Notes: generated by a model not told the origin, from the sequence alone. A stretch of DNA of 64,000 nt from Bombyx mori (GCF_030269925.1 NC_085128.1:12278501-12342500), one strand, 5' to 3'. Positions 45,398 to 56,285 are shown, numbered from the stretch's first letter. A program made the numbers and translations.

Positions 45398-46100
45398 TTT
45401 AATGAATAAAATACATGAATTTATCGAACTACATATTATATTAAAGATCTGTCTGAAACGTAATCTGGTACATAAAATTCACTTCAGCCCCGCCCGAGGC
45501 TTTCGTTTTCACTCAAAGTAATTCACCCAATTAGACGGCTGAGTTCTCCTTCCCGCGCCAGCAGACACCGATTGCTTCCACGATACTTATGAATCACCTG
45601 ATGCCGATTGTACTAAAATTGAACGGGATTTCATCTCATTACTTATGTATATTACGATCGATCCATCCACGAAACAAATGGGTTTCCGCGACTGTTTTTC
45701 AGCGTCAAATTCTATCAAAATGAATACCTCGGCACTTTGGGTTTTATTTTGACTAATTCAAATAAGATTAATTTGATTTGGTTATTTTAATTGTAATTAT
45801 TATTTTTTAATCGTTTTGTGCGACGGTTAAAGGCACAGCTATATTTTTCTTTTTTCGGTAAATTCAAAATAAACAAACTTAGCGATAAACGAAATTACTG
45901 CCAGTAATATAGAACCAGTTACACTTTGTAGTTATCGTGGCCAAATCTGACAGAGCTAATCAATAACTAAGCATATATTAATAATTCATTCAGTCAATTA
46001 ATCATGCAGTAAAAGCTAAAAATATGAATTTAATGATAATTAAAATTTGAGCGTCTAGGTCAAAAGTCACGAGCCAAAGGTCATACTTTTAGGTTTTTCT
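45398..46100. other. unassigned spacer
   Basis: No supported gene. Confidence 0.5.
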
Positions 46101-46103
46101 TTA

Positions 46104-46195
46104 GAATGGAGGAATCTATAATGGCGCCGATTTCTTTCCAGCTTCATCAAAACAAATTGGTGAACCTGGAGGCCCAGTTGGCAGGTTTTTAAGTA
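46104..46195 (-). mobile_element. decayed fragment related to the 54.4-kb retroelement
   Basis: 'ggaggaatctataatggcgc', 'tttctttccagcttcatc' and 'ttggtgaacctggaggccca' parallel 'ggagtactggtggcccgg', 'cctttccagtttcaccagg' and 'ttggcgagcaaaggctca' at 54.43 kb. Confidence 0.45.
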
Positions 46196-47403
46196 CACGA
46201 ACCCGACTTTTCTGAACACTCATAAGACTTGATGCTAATCTATTAAGGCATTACTGGTGAATGAATACATGTACATATACTGGCCTCTTACTGCGATTAA
46301 CTTATGTTCCAGCCTGGAGGATAAGGTAAATATTATCTAGACTTTCGTCTTCCAACATATTATGATACTAGCTCTTACCTGAGGCCTCACGGAAATGAGA
46401 TGTTGTCCCGGGAATAAACATTACCTATGTCACATTCCTGATCACCCTGTCACATACCATTACTCTAAAAAACACATATCAATCCGGTGCTTGAATTCAA
46501 CGTGAAAGGACAAACAAACACACTTTCATTCTCATTCGATGGACTGCGACCTCATCTAGACAAATAAAGCAATAACAAAAGAATAATATAATTCATTATG
46601 TATATCTTTTAGTCTCCATCACAGAATGCCTAAAACAAAAGCGTTGAACAGAAATAAATTATTTCTACGGCTCTCTTCATAATATATCCCACGCATTATT
46701 TCGCCCAGGGTAAATCCCGAGTCCGCGTAACGTTTATATTTTTTTAGATTATCAAAGTTCATGAAGACACGTGAACACCATCAGAACTTACAAGAGCTGT
46801 AAATAAATACTTTCCTTGAATTTCATAATAAAACGAAAGCTTTCAAAGCTCTGCGAAAAAGATAAGATCAGATTAGTTGAGTTGTATTTATTTCCCGCGA
46901 AATTCTCGTAACAGGAAAAATCCTCAGATTCCTTTTTCATTAAAATATTTATGGTGTATCTTATGTGGAAGTGTCTTAGCTTACATATATATCAGGGTCA
47001 GCTAGACATTGATGAAAATGAACACCAAGTATATTTTAAACAGTACCAATGATAAGATAAAAATTCACAAAGTATTTTATTATTCAGGCCTCCATATGCC
47101 TATTAAATTGTCATGACTTTACCGCCGATTCGGAATACAGATTCACTTCGGAGTAGAATCCATAAGAGACTCGTACCTTTCTTAAATTCTACTCCACCCC
47201 GTTTAGTTATTAACATAGTCGCTGATTGTCGTGGCGTGCAACCTTGATAGGGCGTAATGTGTCATAATATGTCACATTAATAACTGGAAGACATAAACTA
47301 AAACGGAGACTTAATATTCGTAACTTTTTTAGAGTTAACAAGACGACAGGAAAATAGGAAACGACAAGCATTACAACTATAACACCCTAATCGAAGAAAT
47401 ACA
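46196..47403. other. gene-free stretch
   Basis: About 1.2 kb with no supported gene. Confidence 0.5.
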
Positions 47404-47405
47404 TA

Positions 47406-47437
<32 letters not shown>

Positions 47438-47532
47438 CGACTCCCGACGACCCATCGCATCCCGGGGTCTTTATCTGCCCACTGCTGGACATAGGCCTTC
47501 CCCAATGCCTTCTACATAATCTTCCACTCGAA
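47404..47532 (-). mobile_element. RTE-like LINE 3' end with (ATG)n tail, copy 2
   Basis: Minus-strand text encodes ...KALGKAYVQQWA, the same C-terminus as the 12.4-kb copy. It then diverges into 'gaccccgggatgcgatggg' and a (atg)n tail (plus-strand (cat)n at 47407-47438). Frame interrupted. Confidence 0.7.
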
Positions 47533-48388
47533 GACATACGAATGACCCGAAAGTTCACTGACTATATCAAAAGACTTCGCTATTAAGGTAAATGAAAACT
47601 GTAAAGCTATGTGAAGTTGAGCGTGAATAAAGTGAAGAGAAGGTGAAAATTATAGTTTAAATCCCAAATAGCGTCGGAGATAACGTTGCAATAAATAATG
47701 CCCAGCCAGCGAACTAGTTACAATTTCTTGGATGCCAATAATTGTACAAATATTTAGGTACATTTATTGGTAATGTCTAGTTGAAGACACTATCTTCGAG
47801 ATGGTTTTTCGAAATCTTTCTTATAGTCATAACACAGGCGAATATCTTAGAAGCCGCTTGAATATGAATATAATCATTTAATATCCGCGGCCATAAATAC
47901 CGATTCAACTAATTTTAGTGTTTTTTAAGTAGTGTTTACTTTTTTACTTTTTTTACTTTTCTAGTATTTACTAAAAATATGTTTATTAGTTAGAATACGC
48001 GATTTTAGTTGGTCTACATTTAAAAATATTTTTTTAACCATTCATAAAATTCACGTTGTTAAATACACGGTCCTAAGCGTTTCATAACCATTAATATAAA
48101 CGAGTTAAAAGACGTGAATGCAACAGCTGCTCCTACTAATTTCTTCGAACTATTTTAAATATGTGAACATGCTTTTTTCGTACCTATAATTAGGTACGTT
48201 CACACGAGACGGGACGGGACATTGATTTATGTATTTAATCGTTATTCTTAATGAAATTTCGAAGATAAAATGAAAACTTAAAATCATTTTTTAGTGGCGT
48301 ACCGTGAGACGTCCCGGTTTTAATCCAAATAGTTCAGATGTTGTAAAATAGAACACAAAAAATTTAATTAAATTAAATAAATTAAATA
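47533..48388. other. unassigned AT-rich spacer
   Basis: No supported gene. A tandem 'tttttactttt' run lies at 47938-47962. Confidence 0.5.
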
Positions 48389-48506
48389 GCGGAGGAACTA
48401 AGGGTACCTGTCAGCGACGCACTCCACCAAGCTACAAAACGGGATTGATGGAGACAGCTGGTTGATGGAATCGGACGGAGTTACGATCCTCAGCAGTGAG
48501 GGACCG

Positions 48507-48543
<37 letters not shown>
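48389..48543 (+). mobile_element. probable LINE 3' tail ending in (AG)n
   Basis: A GC-richer segment ('gcggaggaactaagggtacc', 'gacagctggttgatggaatc', 'cggagttacgatcctcagca') leading straight into (AG)16 at 48512-48543. It resembles a LINE 3' untranslated region with a dinucleotide tail. No duplication was found. Confidence 0.45.
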
Positions 48544-48546
<3 letters not shown>

Positions 48547-49190
48547 GACTTCGATGTCATGCATTAACGTGGATGATGGCAATAAAATTATGACGTCTAC
48601 GGAGTCTGGTAATCTGGTAACGGCACTATGAAGTTGTTATTGTTGTTGTGACCCGCAAATGGGTTTATCTCTCTTGCATAACCCGTAGACTTAACACGTC
48701 GATTGCTGTTCCGACGCCTGAAGCGCCCGTCAAAAAAGATGTCTTTATTTTAATCACGTACGTTATTCCTTTGTCATTGAAGTAGTTGCTAGTACATGGT
48801 AACTTGAAAATTTATTGCCTACTCAACGGCAAAGTATATTGGATTATATTATATTATTTTACTATATATAATTATGTTGACGTTAAAATTAATATTTTGT
48901 GTATTAAATTATGAAAAATGAGAAGATCGTTTATGGTGTAGTATCGATTTTAGGGCGCCGTAGTTGCGTAATTAGTGCTGTCAAAACGACAACAATCGTG
49001 ATTCCGATGGAATTCAGCTGACGCCGTCAATTACATAATTAGTAGAACGACAGTTTCGCTAATGTTCATATAAACGCTTTGAATTAAATTCCTTCTTTCA
49101 ACAGAAAATCGAATTATCTCATAGCGAAATAGCGGTTTCTTGTAATTATGTTTATGGGAGATTTCGAGCACGTTCTAAAATAAAAATGGT
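48544..49190. other. unassigned spacer
   Basis: No supported gene. Confidence 0.5.
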
Positions 49191-49193
49191 TAA

Positions 49194-49425
49194 TATAACA
49201 TTCTCCTGCCCTTCTCCCAGTCACTTGGGGTCGGCGCAACATGTTTTTACTTTCCATACTTCTCTATCATATACCTTTTCTTCGCTCACTCTTTTCTTAT
49301 ACATATCGTCTTTCACGCTTCTCAACTTTTCCGTCACAGGTGCCAATTTCAGACTTCCTCTAACTCTAACATATTCATTTCATATTATATCCATTGTCGT
49401 TACTACACATCCATTGCAACATTCG
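49194..49425 (-). mobile_element. RTE-like LINE 3' region, minus strand
   Basis: On the minus strand it ends 'catgttgcgccgaccccaag', 'tgactgggagaagggcagga', the same terminus as the 65-bp insertion at 24.8 kb. The plus-strand 84-codon frame here (49186-49440) is antisense to the element and not a gene. Confidence 0.65.
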
Positions 49426-49530
49426 AAAAATGAACATTAGAGTATAAGAATAATCAGGAACATTTTTCTCGATTTTTCGATTTTTTGGAGGATTTTTCGA
49501 TTAACTAAAACAGTCGTATTGCTGACATAA

Positions 49531-49775
49531 GACTGACTCGATGGCATAGTAGATAGCGCCCTTGACTGCTGGGCTGAGAGTTGTGGGTTTGATTACTAAA
49601 CCAAGCAAACAAACATTCATGTGACGACCAGATGTATTTTTATTTAGTTTAGGTGTTTAGTATCTATTTAATTAAACGCATATTAGTTCGTATATAAGTT
49701 TCTTGTTCCCTTCTTGTTATTATTGGGAATCCTAGTTTGGGCCAGATGATCATCTCTGATTCGTTCATGATAATG
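49531..49775 (+). mobile_element. tRNA-derived SINE other than Bm1
   Basis: 'tggcatagtagatagcgccc' (A-box-like) and 'gttgtgggtttgattact' (B-box-like) lie about 35 bp apart, as in a tRNA-derived head. A body follows, ending with 'gggccagatgatcatctctg'. Not clearly A-tailed. Confidence 0.5.
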
Positions 49776-50054
49776 TTTTTAATTTTTTTTTATATATTAT
49801 ATAAAAAAAAATAAAAAACATTTCTCGTAGTAAATACAATATTGCTGCCAATTTGTTAATTATTTATAAACTACCTACCGGTTCAATGTTAGAGTCACGA
49901 CAGCGTGTATTTAAAAGAACCTCATAGGGTTGAATTTCAAGTAATTTTTTATTCAATAAATGGCTTTTTTATTTCGACGACTTCCGAATCTCTTATTATA
50001 ATAACCAATAGAATGGATAAGCCCCGCTAATTTTCCAACAGATGTACTATAATC

Positions 50055-50145
50055 CTACCTATTTAGGCCGTGAAGCAGTTTTATAATCAAATTTGAAAGG
50101 TGGGACTGCAGAGCTATGCAACACAATTGACATTTAAACTCAATG
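50055..50145 (+). mobile_element. ancient Bm1 remnant
   Basis: 'cctacctatttaggccgtga', 'agcagttttataatcaaatt' and 'tgaaaggtgggactgcag' are diverged Bm1 body. Confidence 0.6.
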
Positions 50146-50229
50146 TTTTAAGTTATGGTAAACCGTCGACGTCGCCCAAAGCACGTCATTACGGATCCCC
50201 ATGATCCATTAACGGTGCTTTTACCCCTT

Positions 50230-50515
50230 GGCCACAGCCGAGAGCGGTGCGAATTGCGGTGCGTCGTGAGGCGCGGCAAGCGGGAGCGGCGAAAACAAAT
50301 GGTAGACAACCTATGAAGTATGCCACAGCTACTGGCGGTGCGTTTTGCGGTGCGTTGCGAGGCGCGGTGAGAGGTGCGTGACATCTGGCGGCGACGAGCT
50401 GCGCCATGTGCGAGTGAAACAAATGTACTAGACAATATGGAGGCGGCCACAGTTCAGAGCGGCGCGCGCGGCGGTGTCGGTGGACGCATTGAGGCATCGC
50501 GCGACCGAAACAAAT
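50230..50515 (+). repeat. three tandem terminal-repeat-like units at the left end of the Harbinger element
   Basis: Units start at 50230, 50321 and 50445. Each opens with '(g)ccacag', continues with 'gcggtgcg/gcggcgcg' CpG-rich text and closes with 'gaaa(a)caaat' (50300, 50424, 50515). The first two are followed by 'gtag/ctagacaa'. The second unit (50329-50371) matches the right terminal repeat at about 41 of 43 positions, better than the outermost unit does. Confidence 0.8.
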
Positions 50516-50553
50516 CATTTTGTTTTTACCGCGCGTTGAGCTAATAAAATATA

Positions 50554-50692
50554 ATGGATGTGGAACAATTCATTAGTGAAATACTGAGTAGACCAGAAAT
50601 ATGGATGTTAAAACATCCACATCATAAATATAGGCATGTTATAAAAAAAAATGTGGGACGAAATAAAACAACAATTTTCTGGTACTAATGGT
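50554..50692 (+). pseudogene. MADF-like ORF1 fragment of the Harbinger element
   Basis: The ATG at 50554 gives MDVEQFISEILSRPEIWML then HPHHKYRHVIKK. After a frame change in the A run (50643-50651), MWDEIKQQF follows. This spacing (acidic helix, 'RPEIW', 'HxxYxxR', 'W.EI') is that of a MADF-type DNA-binding domain, as found in the accessory ORF1 of PIF/Harbinger transposons. Only about 45 residues remain. The frameshift and the abrupt end make it non-functional. Confidence 0.6.
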
Positions 50693-51442
50693 TTCCTAGA
50701 TACTCTTGGATAGGATTATTGAAATAAAATTGGAAATTTGAATTGATTTCGTATTCTAGATGCTTGAACCGTTGCTCGATTATTCCGTCTTGATCTGCGT
50801 ACGCTATTGTGAATATTGGAGTCTCCAAACTGGGAAACAAACTGCTGAAAATCTGCATCTCTGTCTCCATCACTTTCTTTTAAGGCACAAAACCTTGAAC
50901 CTAGCGTGAAATTCGCCAAGTCCTCTCTTTTTCTAACTGGGTGCCTATTCTTAATTGAATAATATCTTCAGCTAAGAACGCACTTATTTCAAGGTAATAT
51001 CGTGCCACTTTTGAAAGGGAAATTTGATAGGGCTTTCTAAATACGTGCACCTCTGCCGCCGCCGCCGTCACAACTAGTCTAGCTGTGGCATACCCCCGCA
51101 AGTCACACCGCTCGCCGCGCCTCCCAACGCACCGCAAAACGCACCGCCAGTAGCTGTGGCCAGGCCCTTAGGCACCAAAAGCACCGGTCACCGTCCTCGT
51201 CGAACCTGTCGCTGGCGACGAAGGGCTACACGAGCGAATTAACCCATAGACAGCGACCACTGAGTTTCTCGCCGGATCTTCTCAGTGGGTCGCTTTTCCA
51301 ATCCAGAGATAGATGCGAAGCACTGCTCTTGCTAGGGTCAGTGTTAGCAACACTCTGGTTTGAGCCCCGTGAGCTTACCTACAAACGTTAGGGTGAAGCT
51401 GAAATAGCCCCTCAAGACTATCAGCATAGGTAGGGAAAAAAA

Positions 51443-52837
51443 GTTGAGTTTATCATTCATGTAGTGATATTTTTGGGCTCCATTTGCTCACTTGTAAACA
51501 TTTAACAACCGGAATTCGTTCGCCTTACTGGGTCTAGTGCTATAAAGGAAAAGTTTGACAAAACAATAAAAATGTATTATAATAAATCATGTTTCAATGT
51601 TACTCACGTAAATAATAATAGAGGTAACATTTTTCAAATTGAACGACGAAGTGAAACTCTGTCAATATACGTTCATATTTTAAGCGATAGTCAACAATAA
51701 GCTAACGCTTCTATAAAGTTGATTACAAACATTTGGTCCAACACATCACAAGCTCCGGCCGTTTCTGAGAACAACTCACAATTACGTATTTACAAAACAC
51801 CATAACGTTCGTTTTGAGGGCGCATTAACAAAAGATAAATAGATGACCGGCCTCGGACGGTTGTGTCAACAAAGAATCATGCTTTGATCCAATGCCAAAT
51901 CTTGGCCGCTAAACAGCGAGTACCCGGATTCGGTACGGTTATCTAAATATTGAATTATATGTTTCGCTCCCGTTTTCACTGGAACAACATCCGTGCGGTT
52001 TGGCATCCATCACGTTTCGAACCGCAAAATTGTGTTAAAGTACACTTTAAGATGATTTAGTTCATATTATGAGATTTTTCGCGAATATTTAGGAGGCTCA
52101 TCGGACATTTTCAACCTGTTCAGTAAAATCATCATAAATCGATCTCTATATCGCTAATAAAAGATATTTCAGCGAGGATACAATGCAGTAGTATTGTGGA
52201 AAGCAAGAAATATAACTTTGGTATCGTAAATTTTTATTTATTTAAGCTATCTTTATACTAAAATTGAATAAAGCGTTGACCCAAATCAAATAATCTTCTA
52301 ACTTTTTTACCACACACAATTATTTTCTTTGTAACCAAAGCGTTTGAGTGTACGGGTCACGAAATCGCAAGCGTCAATCTTTTGCGTTTAAAGAACATTA
52401 TTTCATTAAAAATACTCACAGTAAATTACTAAAACAAGTCGAAATCTCGCTAGATTCACGTAAATTTATTCATGTAAGCATTAATTACGTAGCTTGTTTA
52501 TTAGTCTCAAAGATATATCACGATTTAATCTGAGTAAACGTAACGTGGTTGAAGCATGAGTGTATCCGAATCTTAAAGCACATGACCTAATAAATTGCAA
52601 TCTACATTCCAGGAATAACTTAATTACAATGTAATATCATGTAATCTATGCTACGCGTCAGACGTTAAAACACGACAACGTTTAAATAAGGTATTGAAAA
52701 TTAATTACACTCGAAGTAGCTTTTGAAGGAAATCAGTTTTAGGTACATTGTACAGCGTTTTTTATTCACGTAAATGGACATATTGCTGGCCTCCTGAAGC
52801 AACGTATCTAAATCGCCTTTTTTTCCAACAATTTATA
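51443..52837. other. gene-free stretch
   Basis: About 1.4 kb with no supported gene. Confidence 0.5.
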
Positions 52838-52880
52838 TTGGTTGGTGCAAACTTAGAAACTTCGTTTCTGCAGTTTTTTA
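52838..52880 (+). repeat. mariner terminal-repeat-like sequence, solitary
   Basis: 'ta' then 'ttggttggtgcaaac' closely resembles the outer end of irritans/cecropia-type mariners, next to a TA target. No matching inverted partner was seen in the following few kilobases, so it may be a truncated element or chance. Confidence 0.35.
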
Positions 52881-53199
52881 TTTTACTCTTGGTAGTGGTC
52901 AAAATAGAAAAATAAAACACCTATTTCAATCGCTTCTGAATTTTAAGCCTACTCAATATTTTTATTCAATTATACTTGTCTTCCTGACTTAACTTAATTA
53001 TACACTACTTCAAAATATAACCACTTGTTATATAAAACTAGTTAGAGTAAAATAAAACTTTAAAACTAAGCCAATTAAGACTCGATCCTCCATTAATTAA
53101 GCAAGAAGTATAAATTTTAATAAACCTGTTAATATTCTGTTTCAATAAAAAAAATTATTTCGATTGTAAAATTGTAGATTTTAGACGATTTTATTCCTT

Positions 53200-53275
53200 T
53201 ATAGCCATCTTGGTGGCCTAGTGGTTCATCGCCATGGTTACTATATTGGGGGCTCGGATTCGATTATTGATGGTG
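53200..53275 (+). mobile_element. tRNA-like SINE fragment
   Basis: 'tggcctagtggttcatcgcc' fits the tRNA A box exactly (TGGCCTAGTGG). 'ctcggattcgattattg' about 35 bp later is a degraded B box. It is not a functional tRNA: no acceptor stem pairs and the B box is damaged. Confidence 0.45.
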
Positions 53276-53342
53276 AGAATAATTAATGAGATATAATAAT
53301 TTCGCATGGCTCTAAAAAAATGTTTTTGGTTAGAAAACAAAC

Positions 53343-53595
53343 GAATATGCAATTTCAAAAGGGGCACAAGTCGCATATTTTGTCAAATACGTTTTTTCAT
53401 ATACACGTAGTTTTGAGGCTTACCTACACCCATTTTATAATATTTCCAGTAATTTTCAATTGCCAATTAACACTAAAATATATCTCAAAAGTTAATATTT
53501 TAAATATTACACTGCTTTAGAAAATAATCAGTTTTTTTTCATTCCCTGAACATTTTACATTTTCAGAGATGTGCCCTTTTCGAAACTGCATATTC
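53343..53595. repeat. 26-bp imperfect inverted repeat pair, 201-bp spacer
   Basis: Left arm gaatatgcaatttcaaaagg (53343-53368, 26 bp in all). The right arm at 53570-53595 is its reverse complement with 23 of 26 matches. The spacer is AT-rich and not coding with any confidence. Could be a small MITE. Confidence 0.6.
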
Positions 53596-54416
53596 AAATA
53601 GTAAAATAAGTTCTGGTTTCTTTATCGAATCAGTGAAATATTATTACACAATATTTAAATAATATTTTTCTGACTATAACGAACCGACCATATAATAAGC
53701 TGGTATAGCACTTTAATTGATCAATATGAATGTTATAGTTATTTGTAGTAAAATCTCACTGTAACGGAAGTTAATATTAATTTGAGATGAACTAAAATAA
53801 TTTTATTCAGTGGCGCTCAGTTTTAACGTCACGCCCATCGCAACAAAATAGAAATGAGCATTCACGAACACACTTTGATCTGCAAGTCACGAGTCACGAA
53901 CATATAATTCTTCTATAAAATATTCATATTTACCAATACCGATCAACTAAAATCCTCTTAAACTCACAAAGAGATGTAGCTGACGAGAACTGATTTACAG
54001 GAATAAATCCTATACGGCAACGGGGTAATCGTCTTAACAGTAGAGTGAAATCTGCGAATTGAAAAGCTTCTGGAATGGATAAATAAAGAAAACACTCGTG
54101 ATTTAGATTGGATCGCTACTTCACATGCAATTTATGATAATATGGCAGAACAGTACACTGAAATTCTATAGTAGAAAATTAATACACGATAAGATATTTT
54201 TACTACATAAGACACAATCTGTGGCCTCAATCCTAGTTGGTAGCCGTAGTTAATAGATATTATCAATTATGCTGAAGGTAGAGCTACGCTACTAAGCAAA
54301 GCGGCTAAAGACAACGCTATCTCCCAAAGTACCGCAGAAGAGAGTTAGCATTTAAGAACTAATTCGTAAAAGCAAAACTGGAAGTATGGTGTTAATGAAA
54401 ACAGCGGTTCTTGGAG
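53596..54416. other. unassigned spacer
   Basis: No supported gene. Confidence 0.5.
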
Positions 54417-54668
54417 TTTTTTTTTTATGATTGAAGGAGTACTGGTGGCCCGGATGCCTTTCCAGTTTCACCAGGACAGGTTGGCGAGCAAAGGCTCAGC
54501 CAAAAGGTGTGGAATTTGCTAACCAGCTGCCCGAGCGCCTCCGAAGGAGACCTATCAGCTCAAGAGCAGCTGCTTCGCGAATAAATCTACTACCGGATTG
54601 GAATCGCGACCCGCTGAGAAGATCCAGTGCGAAACACAGCGAGCTGATTCATAGGGGTTCTTGAAGTC
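54417..54668 (-). mobile_element. retroelement related to family K, different 3' tail, minus strand
   Basis: The T run at 54417-54427 is the A tail. The distal part ('cgacccgctgagaagatcca', 'ctactaccggattggaatcg') is the reverse complement of the 61.6-kb family. The tail-proximal part ('ggtggcccggatgcctttcc', 'cgcctccgaaggagacctat') is absent from it. An open 77-codon frame (54431-54664) runs antisense to the element, so I do not treat it as a gene. Confidence 0.65.
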
Positions 54669-55306
54669 TAGATGATCTCTGCTCAACAATTAATGGTAAC
54701 AAAAGGGGAGGCTATTTAAAAATACCCTTAGAGAATCCTTGACAAACAGTTCTTGTATTCCTGTTGGCACCATAGGCTTCAAGTTAATAGTGATACCAGA
54801 GCCTTTGGCAATTCGAACGACTTTATAAAGTATGAAATCATATAGAAGAAATTTGGTTCCCCCTACTAAAAAAATCCAATTGAAATCAGCTATTCAATAC
54901 CTTAATCTATCGCAAACAACCCAATTATTGGACGCATAAATTGAGATACTAACCAACAACTGAACGGAACACCCATACACCGATTGAACTACCAACTTAT
55001 CCTGATACAACATTATTATTTTTATTTCTTGTTTCCCTTACGTTTTCAGTAGTGAAATTGGAAAACAAACACAATCCTCTGATAAATAAACTAGGAACGA
55101 ACCGAGCTCGAACAAATTGAGGATACGTGTATGGTTGGTATAAAGCTTCGCTTCACGTTCTGTAAAATACGCTATTGGATTAAGGATATTGAATGATTGG
55201 GTCTTGATTTAAAAGTAACCAGATTGCTTTGTCCCGAAATTTGTTGTCAAATACGTTTTATTTGTAGCTAGGTAGCGTGCTAGCTCTATCTATAAGTGAA
55301 TCTGCA
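54669..55306. other. unassigned spacer
   Basis: No supported gene. Confidence 0.5.
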
Positions 55307-55757
55307 TTTTTTTTTTTTTTTTTTTGTTTTTATTGCCTATAAGTGTGGACGAGCTCACAGCCCACCTGGTGTTAAGTGGTTACTGAAACCCATAGACATC
55401 TACAACGTAAAAGCGTCACACACCTTGAGTTATAAGTTCTAAGGTCTCAGTATAGTTAAAACGGCAGCCCCACCCTTCAAACCGAAACGCATTACTGCTT
55501 CACGGCAGAAATAGGCGGGGCGGTGGTACCTACCCGTGCGGACTCACAAGAGGTCCTACCACCAGTAATTACGCAAATTATAATTTTGCGGGTTTAATTT
55601 TTATTACACGATGTTATTCCTTCACCGTGGAAGTCAATCGTGAACAATTGTTAAGTACGTATTTCATTAGAAAAATTGGTACCCGCCTGCGGGATTCGAT
55701 CACCTTTGCAGCGTACGCATGCACCGGTCGTCTTATCCTTTAGGCCACGACGACTTC
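55307..55757 (-). mobile_element. Bm1 SINE, full length, minus strand
   Basis: Long T run (55307-55325), 'tattgcctataagtgtgg' (altered tail), full body and head ending 'taggccacgacgacttc'. On the minus strand the A box is tggcctaaagg. The B-box region reads 'ggtgatcgaatccc', with a changed 'gttcga', so promoter strength may be reduced. Confidence 0.94.
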
Positions 55758-55779
55758 GACTTATGATATAGTAACCGGC

Positions 55780-56285
55780 AAACTTCTTGAGCAAATGACC
55801 TTGACTGCGCAGAACCGAATTTTAGATCACTTTGGTGGTGAGGGTGAGGCGCGACGGCAGGGGAAATCGTATCGAGCGCGTTATTGGTAGATCAGTCGAA
55901 CCTTGCGTCCCGCACCGCGCCCTCTTTCCGCTTGCTCCCAAAAGTACGCTTGCGTACAGTAAAAAGTCTATCGTTATTAATTGTTAAGTTATTTGTTATA
56001 ATTGCTTGTTGACTTTGTTGCCATTTCTATATGTTGAGTGTTTGTTGATTTTTTAGAAAAAATACACTATGCCGCGACTAACTGGTGTAGTTATCAAAAG
56101 AAAGGGTAGAAAATTTGTGTACGACGTATATTGCTTCATTATAAAATAGGAGAAGGATGATGATGGTCAAGATTATGATAACGAGAAAAAAATTACAAGT
56201 ACCAGCTTCGTTTCAACTGAACGAAGACCTGGCAACAGCTCTAGTTTTGACTTAATAGATGGAATATCTATTTTACCCCAAGATT
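55780..56285 (+). other. possible decayed transposon with short ORF and 5' leader
   Basis: A GC-rich leader (55840-55935) precedes the ATG at 56070, giving MPRLTGVVIKRKGRKFVYDV then a stop (tag, 56147-56149). The same frame continues with acidic residues (EKDDDGQDYDNEKK). 'RKxVYDVxxF...EK' weakly resembles the N-terminus of transposase-like proteins frequent in Lepidoptera. A (gatgat) patch lies at 56156-56166. Not enough remains to name it. Confidence 0.25.

Larger units (their letters stand above)
50224..51167 (+). mobile_element. PIF/Harbinger-type DNA transposon, internally deleted, 944 bp, TTA duplication
   Basis: Left end ccccttggccacagc and right end (reverse complement) gggcctggccacagc form the terminal repeat, which continues imperfectly through 'gcggtgcg..ttgcggtgcg..gaggcgcgg'. 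TTA is present on both sides (50221-50223 and 51168-51170), and the undisturbed relative has a single TTA there. A 3-bp TTA/TAA duplication is the signature of PIF/Harbinger. The interior holds an ORF1-like MADF fragment (50554-50690) but no transposase DDE domain, so the element is non-autonomous. Minus-strand frames at 50685-51137 are probably incidental. Confidence 0.8.
50175..51442 (+). mobile_element. retroelement family K copy, split by a PIF/Harbinger insertion
   Basis: Left part 50190-50223 ('attacggatccccatgatcc', 'attaacggtgctttta') and right part 51168-51442 ('ttaggcaccaaaagcaccgg', 'gagtttctcgccggatcttc', 'gtttgagccccgtgagc', A run) are contiguous in the intact relative at 61.70-62.02 kb. 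The 944 bp between them are a DNA transposon. The host element is 5'-truncated and ends in A7. Confidence 0.8.

Noticed and set aside
47407..47438. CRISPR-like or coding (His/Met)n repeat
   Set aside because: Simple (cat)n tail of an RTE-like LINE read from the other strand.
49186..49440. 84-codon plus-strand frame
   Set aside because: Antisense to a recognisable RTE-like LINE 3' region.
53202..53275. Possible tRNA gene
   Set aside because: The A box is perfect but the B box is damaged and no acceptor-stem pairing is present, so I treat it as a SINE fragment.
54431..54664. 77-codon arginine-rich frame that looks protein-like
   Set aside because: Lies antisense within an A-tailed retroelement fragment. 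The 'peptide' recurs wherever the repeat does and is not a host gene.
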